Assembly (NCBI GenBank): GCA_020832235.1
Contig: JAFIEZ010000017.1
Coordinates: 1 to 64,000 of the forward strand
Reading direction: 5' to 3'
Origin: Bacteroidota bacterium
Lineage (GTDB): Bacteria > Bacteroidota > Rhodothermia > Balneolales > HLUCCA01
Length of the DNA stretch: 64,000 nt
In this document: in pieces, positions 24,408 to 34,200 of the stretch
Layout: each line of letters starts with the position of its first letter
How positions within the stretch are numbered: position 1 is the first letter of the stretch
Made by a program: the position numbers and the translations under genes
The notes under the pieces: generated by a model
Databases searched by the model: none
The model's input: only the letters and a program-made list of their open reading frames with translations
What the model was told of the DNA's origin: nothing

Positions 24408-25209
24408 GTGCTCGAAGTGCGCGAAGTACCGAGCCCGTCCATTTCAACGGTCGACCGGAGCGCAGTCCCATAAAAACAATCACTCTGAAGACCACATAAA
24501 TCTTTATGATTCGCGGGATGTAAACGTTGACCGATTGCAGCAGCTGCAGCCATTTCCAGGCCGTCTCTTCCATCGATTTGGGGGACAACGACGGATGTTC
24601 TCCCACCGAAATCGTAAAGAGCAACACATCCTGAAATACCCCCCGCTCAAATCGCGTTCGATGCGGAGTCACATCAATAATCCAAAGTCGCTCATCGGCA
24701 GCCGACCACAGAATGTTGCCCAAATGTAAGTCCCCGTGAAGCACCGGTTCAGCAACATCAACCGAGACCGCTTTTATATTTTCATCCCCCTGATAAGCCG
24801 TAAGGTTGTCGACATCTGCCCCGTCTTGATGCGCCTGAAAATTATCCCGTTTTGAAATTTCAACTCCTTCAGTTTGTTTAGGCGAATGTGGATGCATATC
24901 CGTCTCCTTTGGGGCACCCCCTCCCAAAACCACCGCATACCAGTGCTGAATGCGGTGAATCAATCGATTTAACAGCTCCACATCATGAATTTCCTGCAGA
25001 TTCGGTGCATCCAGTCGGGGGAAGGTAGCCGTGAGCGAATCGATTACCTGCAACGGCTGCAACGTGCGTACCTCGTCATTATCGAAGGCTTTCAACGCCC
25101 GTGTTGCATGCAGACATCGCTGATGCTGCGCCTCTGATGCATAGGTTTTCACAAAGGATGCAGCTCCTTCGAAAACGTTTGCGCCGGAACCGGGGTTAGT
25201 GTATTTCAT
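24400..25209 (-). CDS. APH/choline-kinase-like phosphotransferase
   Basis: 269 residues from the ATG at 25209, chosen because a longer form (to 25344) would run across the start of the divergent epimerase gene and adds nothing family-like. The Brenner motif is V-L-H-G-D-L-H-L-G-N-I-L-W (about residue 155-167), and the metal-binding aspartate lies in W-I-I-D-V-T-P-H-R. The N-lobe is very short, so the protein may be a degenerate or N-terminally trimmed kinase. Substrate unknown; neighbours suggest small-molecule or glycan chemistry. Confidence 0.7.
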   Translation of the reverse strand: MKYTNPGSGANVFEGAASFVKTYASEAQHQRCLHATRALKAFDNDEVRTLQPLQVIDSLTATFPRLDAPNLQEIHDVELLNRLIHRIQHWYAVVLGGGAPKETDMHPHSPKQTEGVEISKRDNFQAHQDGADVDNLTAYQGDENIKAVSVDVAEPVLHGDLHLGNILWSAADERLWIIDVTPHRTRFERGVFQDVLLFTISVGEHPSLSPKSMEETAWKWLQLLQSVNVYIPRIIKIYVVFRVIVFMGLRSGRPLKWTGSVLRALRALW

Positions 25210-25250
25210 AGCTTTAGTATAATCATCCGCCGTTGAGTTAATCCCACAAT

Positions 25251-26369
25251 ATGATGACATCTGCATCCCATAACCGCATTCCATCGATTTTCGTGCTTGG
25301 CGCCAGTGGATTTGTCGGACAACAGGTCTGGAAACTGGGTGCACAGGAACAGGTGACCCTCACGGCACTACGTCGGCGCGGACAGGTTGATGAGACCCTG
25401 GGGAAAGTGATTCAGGGTGATATGGCTTCCTTTGATTGGTCCAGCCTCAGCGCGCAGCCTCCCGATGCGATCATTCACACGGCGCGTATTTCGGGGAGGA
25501 CAGCTCCGGAACGCTACCTGGCCGGATGGCGCGGCTGGCTGGCGAATCGGTCGTTGGAGCGGTGGCGGACCAGCATAAACCACACAAAGGATGATTCACG
25601 GCTACATCTTCCGCATAGCGAAGCGCGGGCAAGCATGAACCACACTGAGAATGATTCACGGCTGCATCTTCCGCATAGCGAAGCGCGGGCAAGCATGAAC
25701 ACCCGTGCAAACCACGCAGATGATGGGGAAAGGCTCTCACAAACGCATAGCGGGGAGCGGCTTCACACCCCTACTCGACTGGTATTTGCATCGGGATCAT
25801 TGGTGTACGGCGATTGCGGAACGACACCGGTTTACGAGTCGAGCCCATTGCATCCGATTGCGTTCCAGCGAAGTTATGTCCGCGCCGAAAAACCCTTCCT
25901 GAAACGCGCGCATCAGTCCGACGCCGCACTGTGCATCGCACGCTTACCGTGGATTTACGGGGCGGGATCGTGGTTTGCCCAGTTTTACATCCGAACAGCC
26001 CGGCGGGATGGATATGTGACCCAGTACGGGTCGGGCAAGCAGCTCATGAGCCTGATTCATGTAGAAGATGCGGCGGGAATGATGCTGTCTTTGGCTACCA
26101 ACACCACCGCTTCGGGAGTCTACAACCTTGTTGGCGGTCCAGCTGTGAGCCACGGGGATTTTTGCCGGCTGGTAGCCCGGGAGCTCGGACTACCCGTGAA
26201 AGAAATGCCCGAAACGCAGGTCTGGTCGAAATTCGGCAAAACTGTGGCGGAGGCCCTTACATTCAGCAGCGATGTGCGCACCGAGCGGGAGGAGTTGCAG
26301 TCCTACATTTTGAAACACCCGAGCCTGGAGACCAGCATTCGCGACGTGATTACAGCGCTGGACCGGTGA
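25251..26369 (+). CDS. NAD-dependent epimerase/dehydratase with tandem-repeat insertion
   Basis: 372 residues of the extended SDR type: G-A-S-G-F-V-G (17-23) binds NAD(P), S-G-S-L-V-Y-G is the catalytic serine region, and Y-V-R-A-E-K holds the catalytic tyrosine and lysine (Y-x3-K). Between the helix after residue 100 and the strand R-L-V-F-A-S-G lies an insert of about 65 residues. It consists of two nearly identical 20-residue repeats (DNA 25572-25691) and a degenerate third. SDR relatives have a short helix there, so the insert is probably a surface loop of recent origin. Substrate unknown, possibly a nucleotide sugar. Confidence 0.8.
   Translation: MMTSASHNRIPSIFVLGASGFVGQQVWKLGAQEQVTLTALRRRGQVDETLGKVIQGDMASFDWSSLSAQPPDAIIHTARISGRTAPERYLAGWRGWLANRSLERWRTSINHTKDDSRLHLPHSEARASMNHTENDSRLHLPHSEARASMNTRANHADDGERLSQTHSGERLHTPTRLVFASGSLVYGDCGTTPVYESSPLHPIAFQRSYVRAEKPFLKRAHQSDAALCIARLPWIYGAGSWFAQFYIRTARRDGYVTQYGSGKQLMSLIHVEDAAGMMLSLATNTTASGVYNLVGGPAVSHGDFCRLVARELGLPVKEMPETQVWSKFGKTVAEALTFSSDVRTEREELQSYILKHPSLETSIRDVITALDR
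25572..25691 (+). repeat. Two in-frame 60-bp tandem repeats inside the epimerase gene
   Basis: Units 25572-25631 and 25632-25691 differ at only a handful of bases. The peptide contains S-R-L-H-L-P-H-S-E-A-R-A in both copies. A third, degraded copy follows to about 25770 (A-D-D-G-E-R-L-S-Q-T-H-S-G-E-R). The length is a multiple of three, so the frame is kept. Confidence 0.9.
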
Positions 26370-26454
26370 AATCAGCATCTATCACGTAACCCTTCGCTTA
26401 AAAAACCGTTCAAGTCGGCCTAGCCGCCACCGGTGAAATCAGAGTCCATTACGT
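26362..26454 (+). repeat. Repeated tail of the epimerase gene
   Basis: ACCGGTGAAATCAG at 26362-26375 contains the epimerase stop TGA (26367-26369) and recurs exactly at 26429-26442. The following 20 bases are also similar (atctatcacgt against gtccattacgt). The second copy ends at the stop of the convergent methyltransferase gene. Confidence 0.6.
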
Positions 26455-27258
26455 TTATCTTCCCTTCACTTTCATCGTATACAGACTATACTCGCCCATG
26501 TTCCAGAACGGCGTACGACTCAAAAAGGCATCGATATTCCACAGTTTTTCGGCGGAGTTTCCGAGTTTTTTGAGCAGGTGTGAGCGGTACCAGGCCGGAT
26601 AAAACAGACTGTAACCGCGACGATATGTTATATCTGCTACCGGCTCAAAGGCTTTATGAATATCGCGGGAGGAATAAGGTCGACTCGGAATTTTCCGGTG
26701 GTCGGAATACCCTCGCCAGCGATTGTTTACCCGCTCGAAGGCTTTATCGAACCTACCGTTTGCCAGCCAAAGCGGAATCTCGGTGAGGTAATATCGATTC
26801 ACAAAGGTAAGTACCAGTGTTGCTCCGGGAGTACACTGCTCTGCAATGTGACGCGCAGCCAGACCAAGGTCTTCCACGGTGTTAAGTCCACCGAAATACA
26901 CATACACCAGATCGAATCGGGTATCGGGAAAGGCCGAAGCCAGCTGCTCCACCGATCCAACCGCGAAGGAGGTGTTCGAAAGGCCGGCCTCCTTCACCTT
27001 TCGACTTGCCAGATGTATCATTTCGGGGGAAACATCGATGGCGGCAATGTGCCGGTCGGGATACGTTTGTGCGAAATACTCCACATCAAATCCCGGTCCG
27101 CAACCGATTTCAAGGGCGCGTGAGAAGGTATGCTGTTCGGTGACGCGACGAAAATCACCACGGATTCGTTGCAAAACGGGATTCACTTCGTATCGTTGCT
27201 CGAAATCACGGGCATCATCGTCGTAATAGGAAGCGACTTCTTTATAATATGTACTCAT
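26455..27258 (-). CDS. Class I SAM-dependent methyltransferase
   Basis: 267 residues from the ATG at 27258 (M-S-T-Y-Y-K-E-V-A-S-Y-Y-D). Motif I is A-L-E-I-G-C-G-P-G-F-D (48-58), the acidic end of strand 2 is A-A-I-D-V-S, and F-D-L-V-Y-V-Y-F-G is the post-motif strand. This is the ubiquinone/menaquinone (UbiE-like) Methyltransf_11/25 type. The C-terminal part (R-P-Y-S-S-R-D-I, Y-R-R-G-Y-S-L-F-Y-P-A-W-Y-R) is specific to a subfamily I cannot name. Convergent with the epimerase gene; methyl acceptor unknown. Confidence 0.85.
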   Translation of the reverse strand: MSTYYKEVASYYDDDARDFEQRYEVNPVLQRIRGDFRRVTEQHTFSRALEIGCGPGFDVEYFAQTYPDRHIAAIDVSPEMIHLASRKVKEAGLSNTSFAVGSVEQLASAFPDTRFDLVYVYFGGLNTVEDLGLAARHIAEQCTPGATLVLTFVNRYYLTEIPLWLANGRFDKAFERVNNRWRGYSDHRKIPSRPYSSRDIHKAFEPVADITYRRGYSLFYPAWYRSHLLKKLGNSAEKLWNIDAFLSRTPFWNMGEYSLYTMKVKGR

Positions 27259-27685
27259 ACAGCGCCTAACCGTTTTGTGCGCCAAATCATTCGTTAAACC
27301 AATTTAGATAAGTCCCGTTTTTTTTAATTTGAATTAGTTAAGTTGCAGCAAATCACTGTCTCTTGTGCATGGCCTTGGTCAGGATGGTACAAATAATCTT
27401 TTTGTGCAAGTTTCGATCCTATTTTTTCATTTTTGGTGCATATCGTTGTACAAACGGTCGATATAGCTCTATGAGGTAAGCCTGAAGAATACACCATAAT
27501 GGTCACGTAAGCGTTGAATTCGTAGTTGAGGATATTCATGGGTCACGCTTCCGAAACAAACACTTAAATACATGTTATCTTAGTAGTCATCAGCATCTGG
27601 GTTGTAGCACTCTTCACACGGGCTATTTTTGATGTTATCCGATTTATTCAAACAAAGGTAGCATATAACAGACCTTTAAAAGACT
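27259..27685. other. 427-bp intergenic region without a convincing gene
   Basis: AT-rich DNA between divergent genes. A 71-codon minus-strand frame (27324-27539) has no family features and unusual composition, so I do not call it. No repeats or strong hairpins were seen. It must hold the promoters of both flanking genes; 'gcatataacag' near 27661 is a possible promoter end for the DoxX gene. Confidence 0.5.
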
Positions 27686-28165
27686 ATGAACAAGCTTGAG
27701 TCTTACTTATTAACTGACACCTCCAGGACCACCATTCTGATTCGTTTTCTGGTTGGTATTGTATTCGTAACTGAGGGTATTCAGAAATTTTTATACCCGG
27801 CCATTCGTGGGGCTGGTCGATTTGAGTCTATTGGCATCCCTTTTCCGGAATTCAACGGCTATTTTGTAGGTGCTTCAGAGATCATATTCGGTGCGATGGT
27901 ACTCGTCGGAATATGCACCCGTTTTGCGGCCATTCCTCTCATCATCATTATGCTGGTTGCCATGTTTACCACAAAGCTTCCCATTTTGCTGGGTACAGGT
28001 TTCTGGGGATTCAGCCTGCGGGAGTTGCAGTATTACGGATTTTTAAGCATGATGCACGAGTCCCGCAACGATCTGGCCATGCTTATAGGAAGTATATTTC
28101 TTCTCATCAAAGGTGGTGGGTATTGGTCGATGGATTTGAAGCTTTGGGGTAAACGAAACGCCTAA
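27686..28165 (+). CDS. DoxX family membrane protein
   Basis: 159 residues with four transmembrane helices. The family's opening R-F-L-V-G-I-V-F-V-T-E-G-I-Q-K-F-L-Y-P (25-43) and the second-helix G-A-S-E-I-I-F-G-A-M-V-L-V-G are clear. DoxX proteins are small quinone- or redox-linked membrane proteins, and the exact reaction is unsettled. A double CDGSH iron-sulfur protein is encoded 130 bp downstream on the same strand, which fits a redox or stress role. Confidence 0.85.
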   Translation: MNKLESYLLTDTSRTTILIRFLVGIVFVTEGIQKFLYPAIRGAGRFESIGIPFPEFNGYFVGASEIIFGAMVLVGICTRFAAIPLIIIMLVAMFTTKLPILLGTGFWGFSLRELQYYGFLSMMHESRNDLAMLIGSIFLLIKGGGYWSMDLKLWGKRNA

Positions 28166-28297
28166 TTTTTTGTAAGAAGGGAACCACAAATCGTTTCTTT
28201 TGCCTTATTATAATATCCATGTAGGCACGGCACGTTTTTCAAGCAGCCATGTCTGGTAAAAACAAAACAGGTCATCAAACAACGTAACATAGTTATT

Positions 28298-28546
28298 ATG
28301 CAAACACCCGAAATTGGCGGAAGAAAGCCCATTAAAGTAGAAGAAGAAATTGGAGCAGAATATTACTGGTGCTCCTGTGGTAAGAGTAAAAATCAGCCTT
28401 TTTGCGATGGATCGCACGCGGGATCAGGTTTTGAACCCATGAAAATTGTACCGGAGAAAGAAGGTCGGGCATTCTTATGCACCTGTAAGCAGACTGCCAA
28501 CCCGCCGTATTGCGACGGTGCTCACAAGCATTTACCCACTGAGTAA
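28298..28546 (+). CDS. Double CDGSH iron-sulfur protein
   Basis: 82 residues carrying two complete mitoNEET-type sites: C25-x-C27-x8-C36-D-G-S-H40 and C61-x-C63-x8-C72-D-G-A-H76. Each should bind one 2Fe-2S cluster through three cysteines and one histidine. Bacterial two-site CDGSH proteins are soluble and take part in iron-sulfur or redox transfer. No membrane anchor is present. Likely in the same transcription direction as DoxX. Confidence 0.9.
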   Translation: MQTPEIGGRKPIKVEEEIGAEYYWCSCGKSKNQPFCDGSHAGSGFEPMKIVPEKEGRAFLCTCKQTANPPYCDGAHKHLPTE

Positions 28547-28551
28547 TGGTG

Positions 28552-28740
28552 ATTTGCCAGACATCATATAATGTCTGGACACTCGATAACGGCAAATCGC
28601 GGATTGAACTTGGTTACTATCTAGTCAAGTTCAATCCGGTTATCTGCTTAAACCAAGATGTACTATTGCCAATTTCACTTTCATGCTGGCAAATCGGATG
28701 TGTGGTAATACATCACACATACCGATGTGTGGCAAACTGC
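28552..28740. repeat. Cluster of strong inverted repeats between convergent genes
   Basis: Nested perfect hairpins fill this 190-bp gap. CCAGACAT/ATGTCTGG lies at 28557-28578. A 12-bp stem GGATTGAACTTG/CAAGTTCAATCC lies at 28601-28637. ATGTGTG/CACACAT lies at 28698-28720. A long-range pair ATTTGCCAG (28552-28560)/CTGGCAAAT (28686-28694) encloses the first two. 'ggcaaatcg' occurs at 28591 and 28688. The region separates the CDGSH gene from the minus-strand ABC operon and could terminate both, but the order and nesting exceed a simple terminator. Confidence 0.75.
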
Positions 28741-28776
28741 TTTAACAAATCTAAAACGGACTTCAAGCTGAGGTGA

Positions 28777-29988
28777 TTAATTTGTTTCTCCATCAGTTCC
28801 CTTCACCATCCAGCGTAGCATCTCACGCCAGTCGGGCTCCTTGCCGTACATCATCATGCCCGCTGCAAAGATGCGTCCGGCCATCACGCGCAAAAACCAG
28901 GCTGTTGCGGCAAGCAATATCAGAGCCACTACCGGTTCCCACCACGCTACACTGGTAAGCACCATACGTGCAGGCAACACAGCGTATGAGGTAATGGGAA
29001 AAATTCCGAGGATCTTCATAGCAAGGGTATCGGGATTTACCAATGCCAGAAATGCCAGCATTACCGGAAACATGGGTGCAACCATAAGACCGGATTTGGC
29101 TGAGGTATTCGGGTCGTCTATGGTCGCGGCAACTCCGGCTAAAAAGGCGTTCCACATAAGGATACCTAACAGTGCCATGAGTAAGAACGTGAGTACAAAG
29201 ACTGGATTTACCAAGGCGAGGGTCTGATGCACAGGTACACCAACATAAGACAGCGCCAGCATCGCAAAAATACCGATGGCCCCATAAAAGGCCACATAGG
29301 CAAGCCCCACACCGGTAATACCAAGAATTTTTCCGTCAATCCAGGTTTGTGGAGATATGGCAGAAAGTACTTGTTCGGTAATGCGCTGCTGTTTTTCGGC
29401 TGTTATGGCGGTAAATTGGTAGGCAAACCCCATGAATACAGCCATCAGAAGCAAAGCGATGGCTCCTCCGGCCAGCACCTTGTCGACCACAGAAGATACC
29501 TCACCCGAATCGAATAATCGCTCCAGATTGACCTGAGCGGTTAAATCATCGTAGACCTGTAGTTCCAGTCCCAGCTCATCGAGTTTATAGCTAACCCGAA
29601 GTTCGTTTAGCTTTTGCTCGAGCTGTATTAGCCAGGCTCGATCGCTGTTGACCCTGATGGATGCAGTGTTTACATCGTGTATTTCCAAAACGGCATCAAA
29701 GCGGCCCTCCGCATAGAATATCTGCGTGGAATCGGCTGGTAACAACGTGGCATCGGTAAATCGGATAAATCCCTCCGTGAAGTCGCCTGAACTAAAGGGA
29801 CCATAATGCGTAACAGCTACAACGGGTGCTTTGGAGGCCTGGGACCCCGCCCACGACCCAACCACCCCGCCTATGAGTCCGAAGAAGCCGAAAAAGAGTA
29901 ACCCTTTTACCAAGTCCATCCATTTAAAAAAGCGATTGAACTCCCAAACGGTCACATTTTTGGTGATATCAAAGATATTACGATGCAT
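28777..29988 (-). CDS. ABC-2 type transporter permease (NatB-like)
   Basis: 403 residues from the ATG at 29988; an upstream ATG at 30012 would overlap the ATPase gene further. One N-terminal transmembrane helix follows the positively charged start (L-L-F-F-G-F-F-G-L-I-G-G-V-V-G), then a periplasmic domain of about 170 residues, then six hydrophobic segments (about 175 onward) of the ABC-2 membrane domain. This is the layout of NatB, the permease of sodium exporters. The ATPase gene overlaps it upstream by 11 bases. Substrate unknown. Confidence 0.85.
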   Translation of the reverse strand: MHRNIFDITKNVTVWEFNRFFKWMDLVKGLLFFGFFGLIGGVVGSWAGSQASKAPVVAVTHYGPFSSGDFTEGFIRFTDATLLPADSTQIFYAEGRFDAVLEIHDVNTASIRVNSDRAWLIQLEQKLNELRVSYKLDELGLELQVYDDLTAQVNLERLFDSGEVSSVVDKVLAGGAIALLLMAVFMGFAYQFTAITAEKQQRITEQVLSAISPQTWIDGKILGITGVGLAYVAFYGAIGIFAMLALSYVGVPVHQTLALVNPVFVLTFLLMALLGILMWNAFLAGVAATIDDPNTSAKSGLMVAPMFPVMLAFLALVNPDTLAMKILGIFPITSYAVLPARMVLTSVAWWEPVVALILLAATAWFLRVMAGRIFAAGMMMYGKEPDWREMLRWMVKGTDGETN

Positions 29989-30907
29989 GGTTGCCTCCGT
30001 TTGTTGTGCCAAAACTCTGAATGAAAATATCGTGCAAGTTAGCCTGCGCTGTTCGAAGGGTTTCGATACGGCCGGCTTGCGTCAATACCTGAAGCGCATC
30101 ATTAAGAGGAACGCCTGGTCGAGGCAACACTTGCCACATTCCGGTAGCAGTATCTTCACGCGCATCCAGCAAAGACGATTCAACAAGCAACGAAGGACTT
30201 GTCAAGGCGCTGAATTGCACTTCGAGTTTTTGTCCGTCGCCCATTTTGCGTCGAAGCTCCAGCATGGTTCCGCTCATAAGTTCACGACCATCCGAGAGCA
30301 GCAGTAATCGGTCGGCAATACGTTCTACCAGCAGCATCTGATGAGCACTGAGCAGGATGGTAGTACCCTGCTCACGTAATCCGCGAATCATATCGGAGAT
30401 GACCTCCTGATTGATAGGATCGAATCCGGAGAATGGCTCATCGAGTATGGCAAATTCCGGGCCGTGCATGATGGAGGCAATAAACTGAATTTTTTGTTGG
30501 TTGCCTTTTGATAATGTGGAGACCTTGTCGGCTGCGCGGTCGGCTATTTCGAAACGTTCTAACCACTCCATCGCGCTTTTACGCGCATCACTTGTCGGCA
30601 TTCCACGTAATGATGCCAGATAAACCAGTGTTTTCAGGATGGGAGTATCCTGATAAATTCCCCTTTCTTCGGGCAGATAACCAATGCGTGTGCGTTCGAG
30701 CTTGCCTTCGGTAAGCAATGATTCGCTGTACCGAATTGCCCCTTCGTCGGGATTGATGAGTTGCAGGAGCATGCGCAGGGAGGTGGTTTTACCGGCGCCA
30801 TTCGGACCGAGCAGGGCAAAAATCTCGCCCTGATTAACGGTAAATGAGAGTTCGTTGACGGCACGAACTCGACTAAACTGCTTAGTGACCTTCGAAAATG
30901 TAATCAT
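29978..30907 (-). CDS. ABC transporter ATP-binding protein (NatA-like)
   Basis: 309 residues from the ATG at 30907. Walker A is G-P-N-G-A-G-K-T-T (34-42), the signature is L-S-K-G-N-Q-Q-K-I-Q-F (about 130-140), and Walker B is F-A-I-L-D-E-P-F-S-G-F-D-P. A C-terminal domain (DUF4162-like, about 85 residues: L-E-V-Q-F-S-A-L, G-R-I-E-T-L) follows, as in NatA-type exporters. First gene of a two-gene operon with the permease at 28777. Confidence 0.9.
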   Translation of the reverse strand: MITFSKVTKQFSRVRAVNELSFTVNQGEIFALLGPNGAGKTTSLRMLLQLINPDEGAIRYSESLLTEGKLERTRIGYLPEERGIYQDTPILKTLVYLASLRGMPTSDARKSAMEWLERFEIADRAADKVSTLSKGNQQKIQFIASIMHGPEFAILDEPFSGFDPINQEVISDMIRGLREQGTTILLSAHQMLLVERIADRLLLLSDGRELMSGTMLELRRKMGDGQKLEVQFSALTSPSLLVESSLLDAREDTATGMWQVLPRPGVPLNDALQVLTQAGRIETLRTAQANLHDIFIQSFGTTNGGNHAS

Positions 30908-30988
30908 ATGACTTCTTTGGTTCGGAAGTTGGACGTTGTACTGCGGTATGTACGCATTCAAAAACTAAATGTTTTGCGATATACGTAG

Positions 30989-31025
30989 AAAAAAAGGCTC
31001 CACCGCGATCAACAGTGGAGCCTTT
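30989..31025 (-). terminator. Rho-independent terminator for the TonB receptor gene
   Basis: On the minus strand AAAGGCTCCAC, an 11-base loop, GTGGAGCCTTT, then a run of Ts (the A-run 30989-30995 on the plus strand). A perfect 11-bp stem with a U-tract: a textbook terminator for transcripts from the gene at 31245-34397. It lies beyond a second, shared 3' element at 31136-31220. Confidence 0.85.
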
Positions 31026-31135
31026 GAGGTCTTTACGTCTTAGTCATAAGTATATTCGCCGATTGAAATGGCGATTAAGTGCTACTTTGACCAGTTTAAT
31101 TGGTCAACCGGGCGATGAAGTAACACATTGGCGAC

Positions 31136-31220
31136 TAGCATTACAGGCACCGGAGCTCTACTTTCTCCGACGCCCTATGTTACCTACGGTATGTTATGTG
31201 CACATAGCCATACTGTTACT
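31136..31220 (-). repeat. Shared 3' untranslated element, copy 1
   Basis: About 85 bp nearly identical to 34556-34640 (only a few differences). On the minus strand it begins about 25 bp after the stop of the TonB receptor gene; the other copy begins about 38 bp after the stop of the phosphoesterase gene. It can fold into a hairpin GCGTCGGAG/CTCCGGTGC and an upstream stem CTATGT/ACATAG. Confidence 0.85.
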
Positions 31221-31244
31221 AATGCTTTTTACCAATCAATCAAC

Positions 31245-34200
31245 TTAAAAGAACAAACGTGCTGAAACCTGCAGCTGCCAAGGGTTTCCACCCGGATTGG
31301 CAACACCCACGTTCTGATTCACCTGATAGATGTACTCCTGGGCAACTGGATCGAAACCACGGATATTTAACAGGTTTTGATTCGCCAGGTTTCGCGTAGC
31401 ACCCCAGTCACGATTCAATAGGTTCGCTACGTTGAACAGGTCAAGCGAAAGCTCAAGTCCTGTAGTACTAACCGGTGAGAACTGAAATTTTCGAGCTACC
31501 CGAATGTCCCACACTCCGTAGAATCCGTTTTCACAGCCATTTCGGGCTGCAACACTACCCATGTACTGCTCAATACAACTACGAGCGCGATTATCGGGAT
31601 TCGCCAATACAGCGTTCATTCCTTCAGCAACAGCGGCACTGGTATTCGGATTATTCGGATCAAACACAAAGGCCAGATCGTTCGAGCTCACAAAGTCACC
31701 GTTCACGTTTCCATTTACGCGTAGTGAATATCGGCTTCCTCCCATACCTGAGTAGCGTACACCAACCGTCACACCATAAATAGAAGGCAAGGTACCGTAA
31801 AGCACCACTTTATTACGAAAATGTACGTTTGAATAGCTCATGGTGCTCAGGTCACGTGGGTCATCTACAACCATCTGAAACAGTGTAGCACTGTTGGCTA
31901 CGTTACCATTGTAAGAGGTATTGTCTTTCGACTCATTCCAGGTGTAACTGGCCGTCAGGATTCCATCACGCAGGTAATTCCAGGTACCATCCACCACAAC
32001 GGTGTAGGTGTTGTTTTTTCCATCGGAAACCAGTTCCAGCACTCGACCAACCTGATCGGTTTTACGTCCTTGTGTCCAGTCGGCCGACCCGTTATTGGTG
32101 TTAATCGTATTGGCAGGCACAAACACGCCACGGTTATCTTCATTCGCCAATCGGAAAAACGGCTCATCTGCCATGTTTCGGTCGATGTACATGTAGTTAT
32201 TTCGTGCAAACGATGCGATGAAATTCACCCCCAATCGCAAACTGGAACCAAAGAACCGGTTATAGCTTACGTTTCCTTTATACACGGTTGGTACACGGAT
32301 GTCGGCACTGTTCATGTTGATGGTGGTAAGCGGCTCCACACCATCGAGGTCGAACAGCTCGGCACCGGGCGCCGTAGAGGGGTCGTTACGGTAGCTGGTA
32401 AAGTCCGGGGTAGGAACATTGTCGCCACGTACATCCACCGCAAAGATTTTGGTTCCGTTGAACTGCAGGTTATTCACATCCGAATAGTTGTTAAGTGCCG
32501 AACCGAATACGCCTCCACCAATTTTCACGAAGTCGGTATTGCGTGCGGCTACGTTCCAAACCATCTGAAAGCGTGGCTGCAGCTGAAATCCACTGGCCGA
32601 CTGATCGGTGCGCAGTCCCAACTCGTTGAAAACGACCTGATTAAACTCCGGGGCATTTAAATACCGGGTATAATCACCACGAAGTCCGAGCGTAAGATTT
32701 ACCGATCTGCTTAGATCCATTTCAGCCTGTGCATATACCCCGGATGCCAGTACCAGCTGGGTTACTTCCGGATCACTGATGGCGACCTCACGTGCATATC
32801 GGTAGGGTGTGAGGTTCTCAAAGTTATCCAGACCAGTGAAAAAGAACCGACCATTAAACTCACTGGTTGCCAGTGAAGAGAGGTTATTGAGCAGCACATC
32901 GGCTCCAAACGTGTAGTTAATACCACGCTGCGACGAATAATATACATTGTTCACAACCTGAAACACATTGCTTTCGAAGGTTTCCGGCAGGTAACGCTGA
33001 CCACCCAGCTGGATGGTGGTGTTAAAGGTTCTCCCGTCGATGGTAGACTGTACGTTCTCTACAATGGCACGTGGAATGTTCTGAGAGGGCAACAAGGAGC
33101 TGGGTCGACCATCATCCAACGTGTATAAATGCTGCACTTTCAGCTCATTTGTCATATTCGATGCGATGTTGGTACGCAGCGATGCCATAAAACTATTGGC
33201 CATGGAAAGGTGGGTTCCGTACACCTCGTACAAGTTGATGCGGCTGTTGTCTCTTACACCCTGGTTGTTCATGTCGCGGGTGAAATTATTACGGAATGTG
33301 AGCAGGTTACGGTTATCCAGCTGCCAGTCGACCCGACCAAAGAACGTATTGGTAACCCGGCGGCGATCAAAACTGCCGGTTTGGTTGTCGGCTGAAACAC
33401 CATACAAATCGCGGGATATCTGCAGGTAACGGTCCAGTGATTCGCGCGACAGACCAAGAGCAATCTGATCTTGTGTGGTCTGGATGTCGGCAATAAGTAA
33501 CGGACGGGCATCAAGCTGACCATCGTAGGTCATGAAGAAGTGAATCTTATCTTGTACGATGGGTCCGCCGAGAGAAAATCCATACTGCGAAATCGAGAAA
33601 TCATCGCTTCGGCGGTTGCCTCGCATATCGAACTGACTGGAAAGGAAGTCGGCACGGTTGTAGAAAAACCCGCTTCCTTCAAACTGGTTGGTTCCGGACC
33701 GGGTCACGGCGCTAACCAGTCCACCACCGCTTCGGCCAACGGTCACATCGTAGCTGTTGGTAACGACTTCGAACTCACGAATGGCTTCAATCGAAATCGA
33801 GAACGGGCCACGGTTGGTAGTACCGCTTGAGAGCGGGCTCCGATTGGTCATCCCGTCGATGGTATAGTTGGTAGATGAAAAAAGCTGTCCGAGCAAGTTG
33901 TTGCCTCTGCTCACCGGGGAAAGGTCGATGAGGCTTACGAAGTTTCTGCCGTTTACGGGCAGGGTTTCCAGATCGTTTCGAGAAACGGAGGTACGCGAAC
34001 CCATACGGTCTACCACCACCTGAAATCCGTCGGCTACAACCACAACTTCATCGAGGAGCTCGGTAGACTCTTGCAGGGTGAAGTTGATACGCAGCTGATC
34101 GCCCTGGTTAAACGCCTGGCGTTCGAGTCGTTGTGTGATGAATCCGGTGTAAGACACCGTAATGGTATAGTTGCTTCCCAGAGGAATTTGCTGGATGAGG

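Noticed and set aside
27324-27539. 71-codon minus-strand frame.
   Set aside because: No family features, atypical residue mix, and no neighbour or start context to support it.
28546-28776. 76-codon plus-strand frame after the CDGSH gene.
   Set aside because: It runs through the cluster of inverted repeats and encodes no recognisable pattern.
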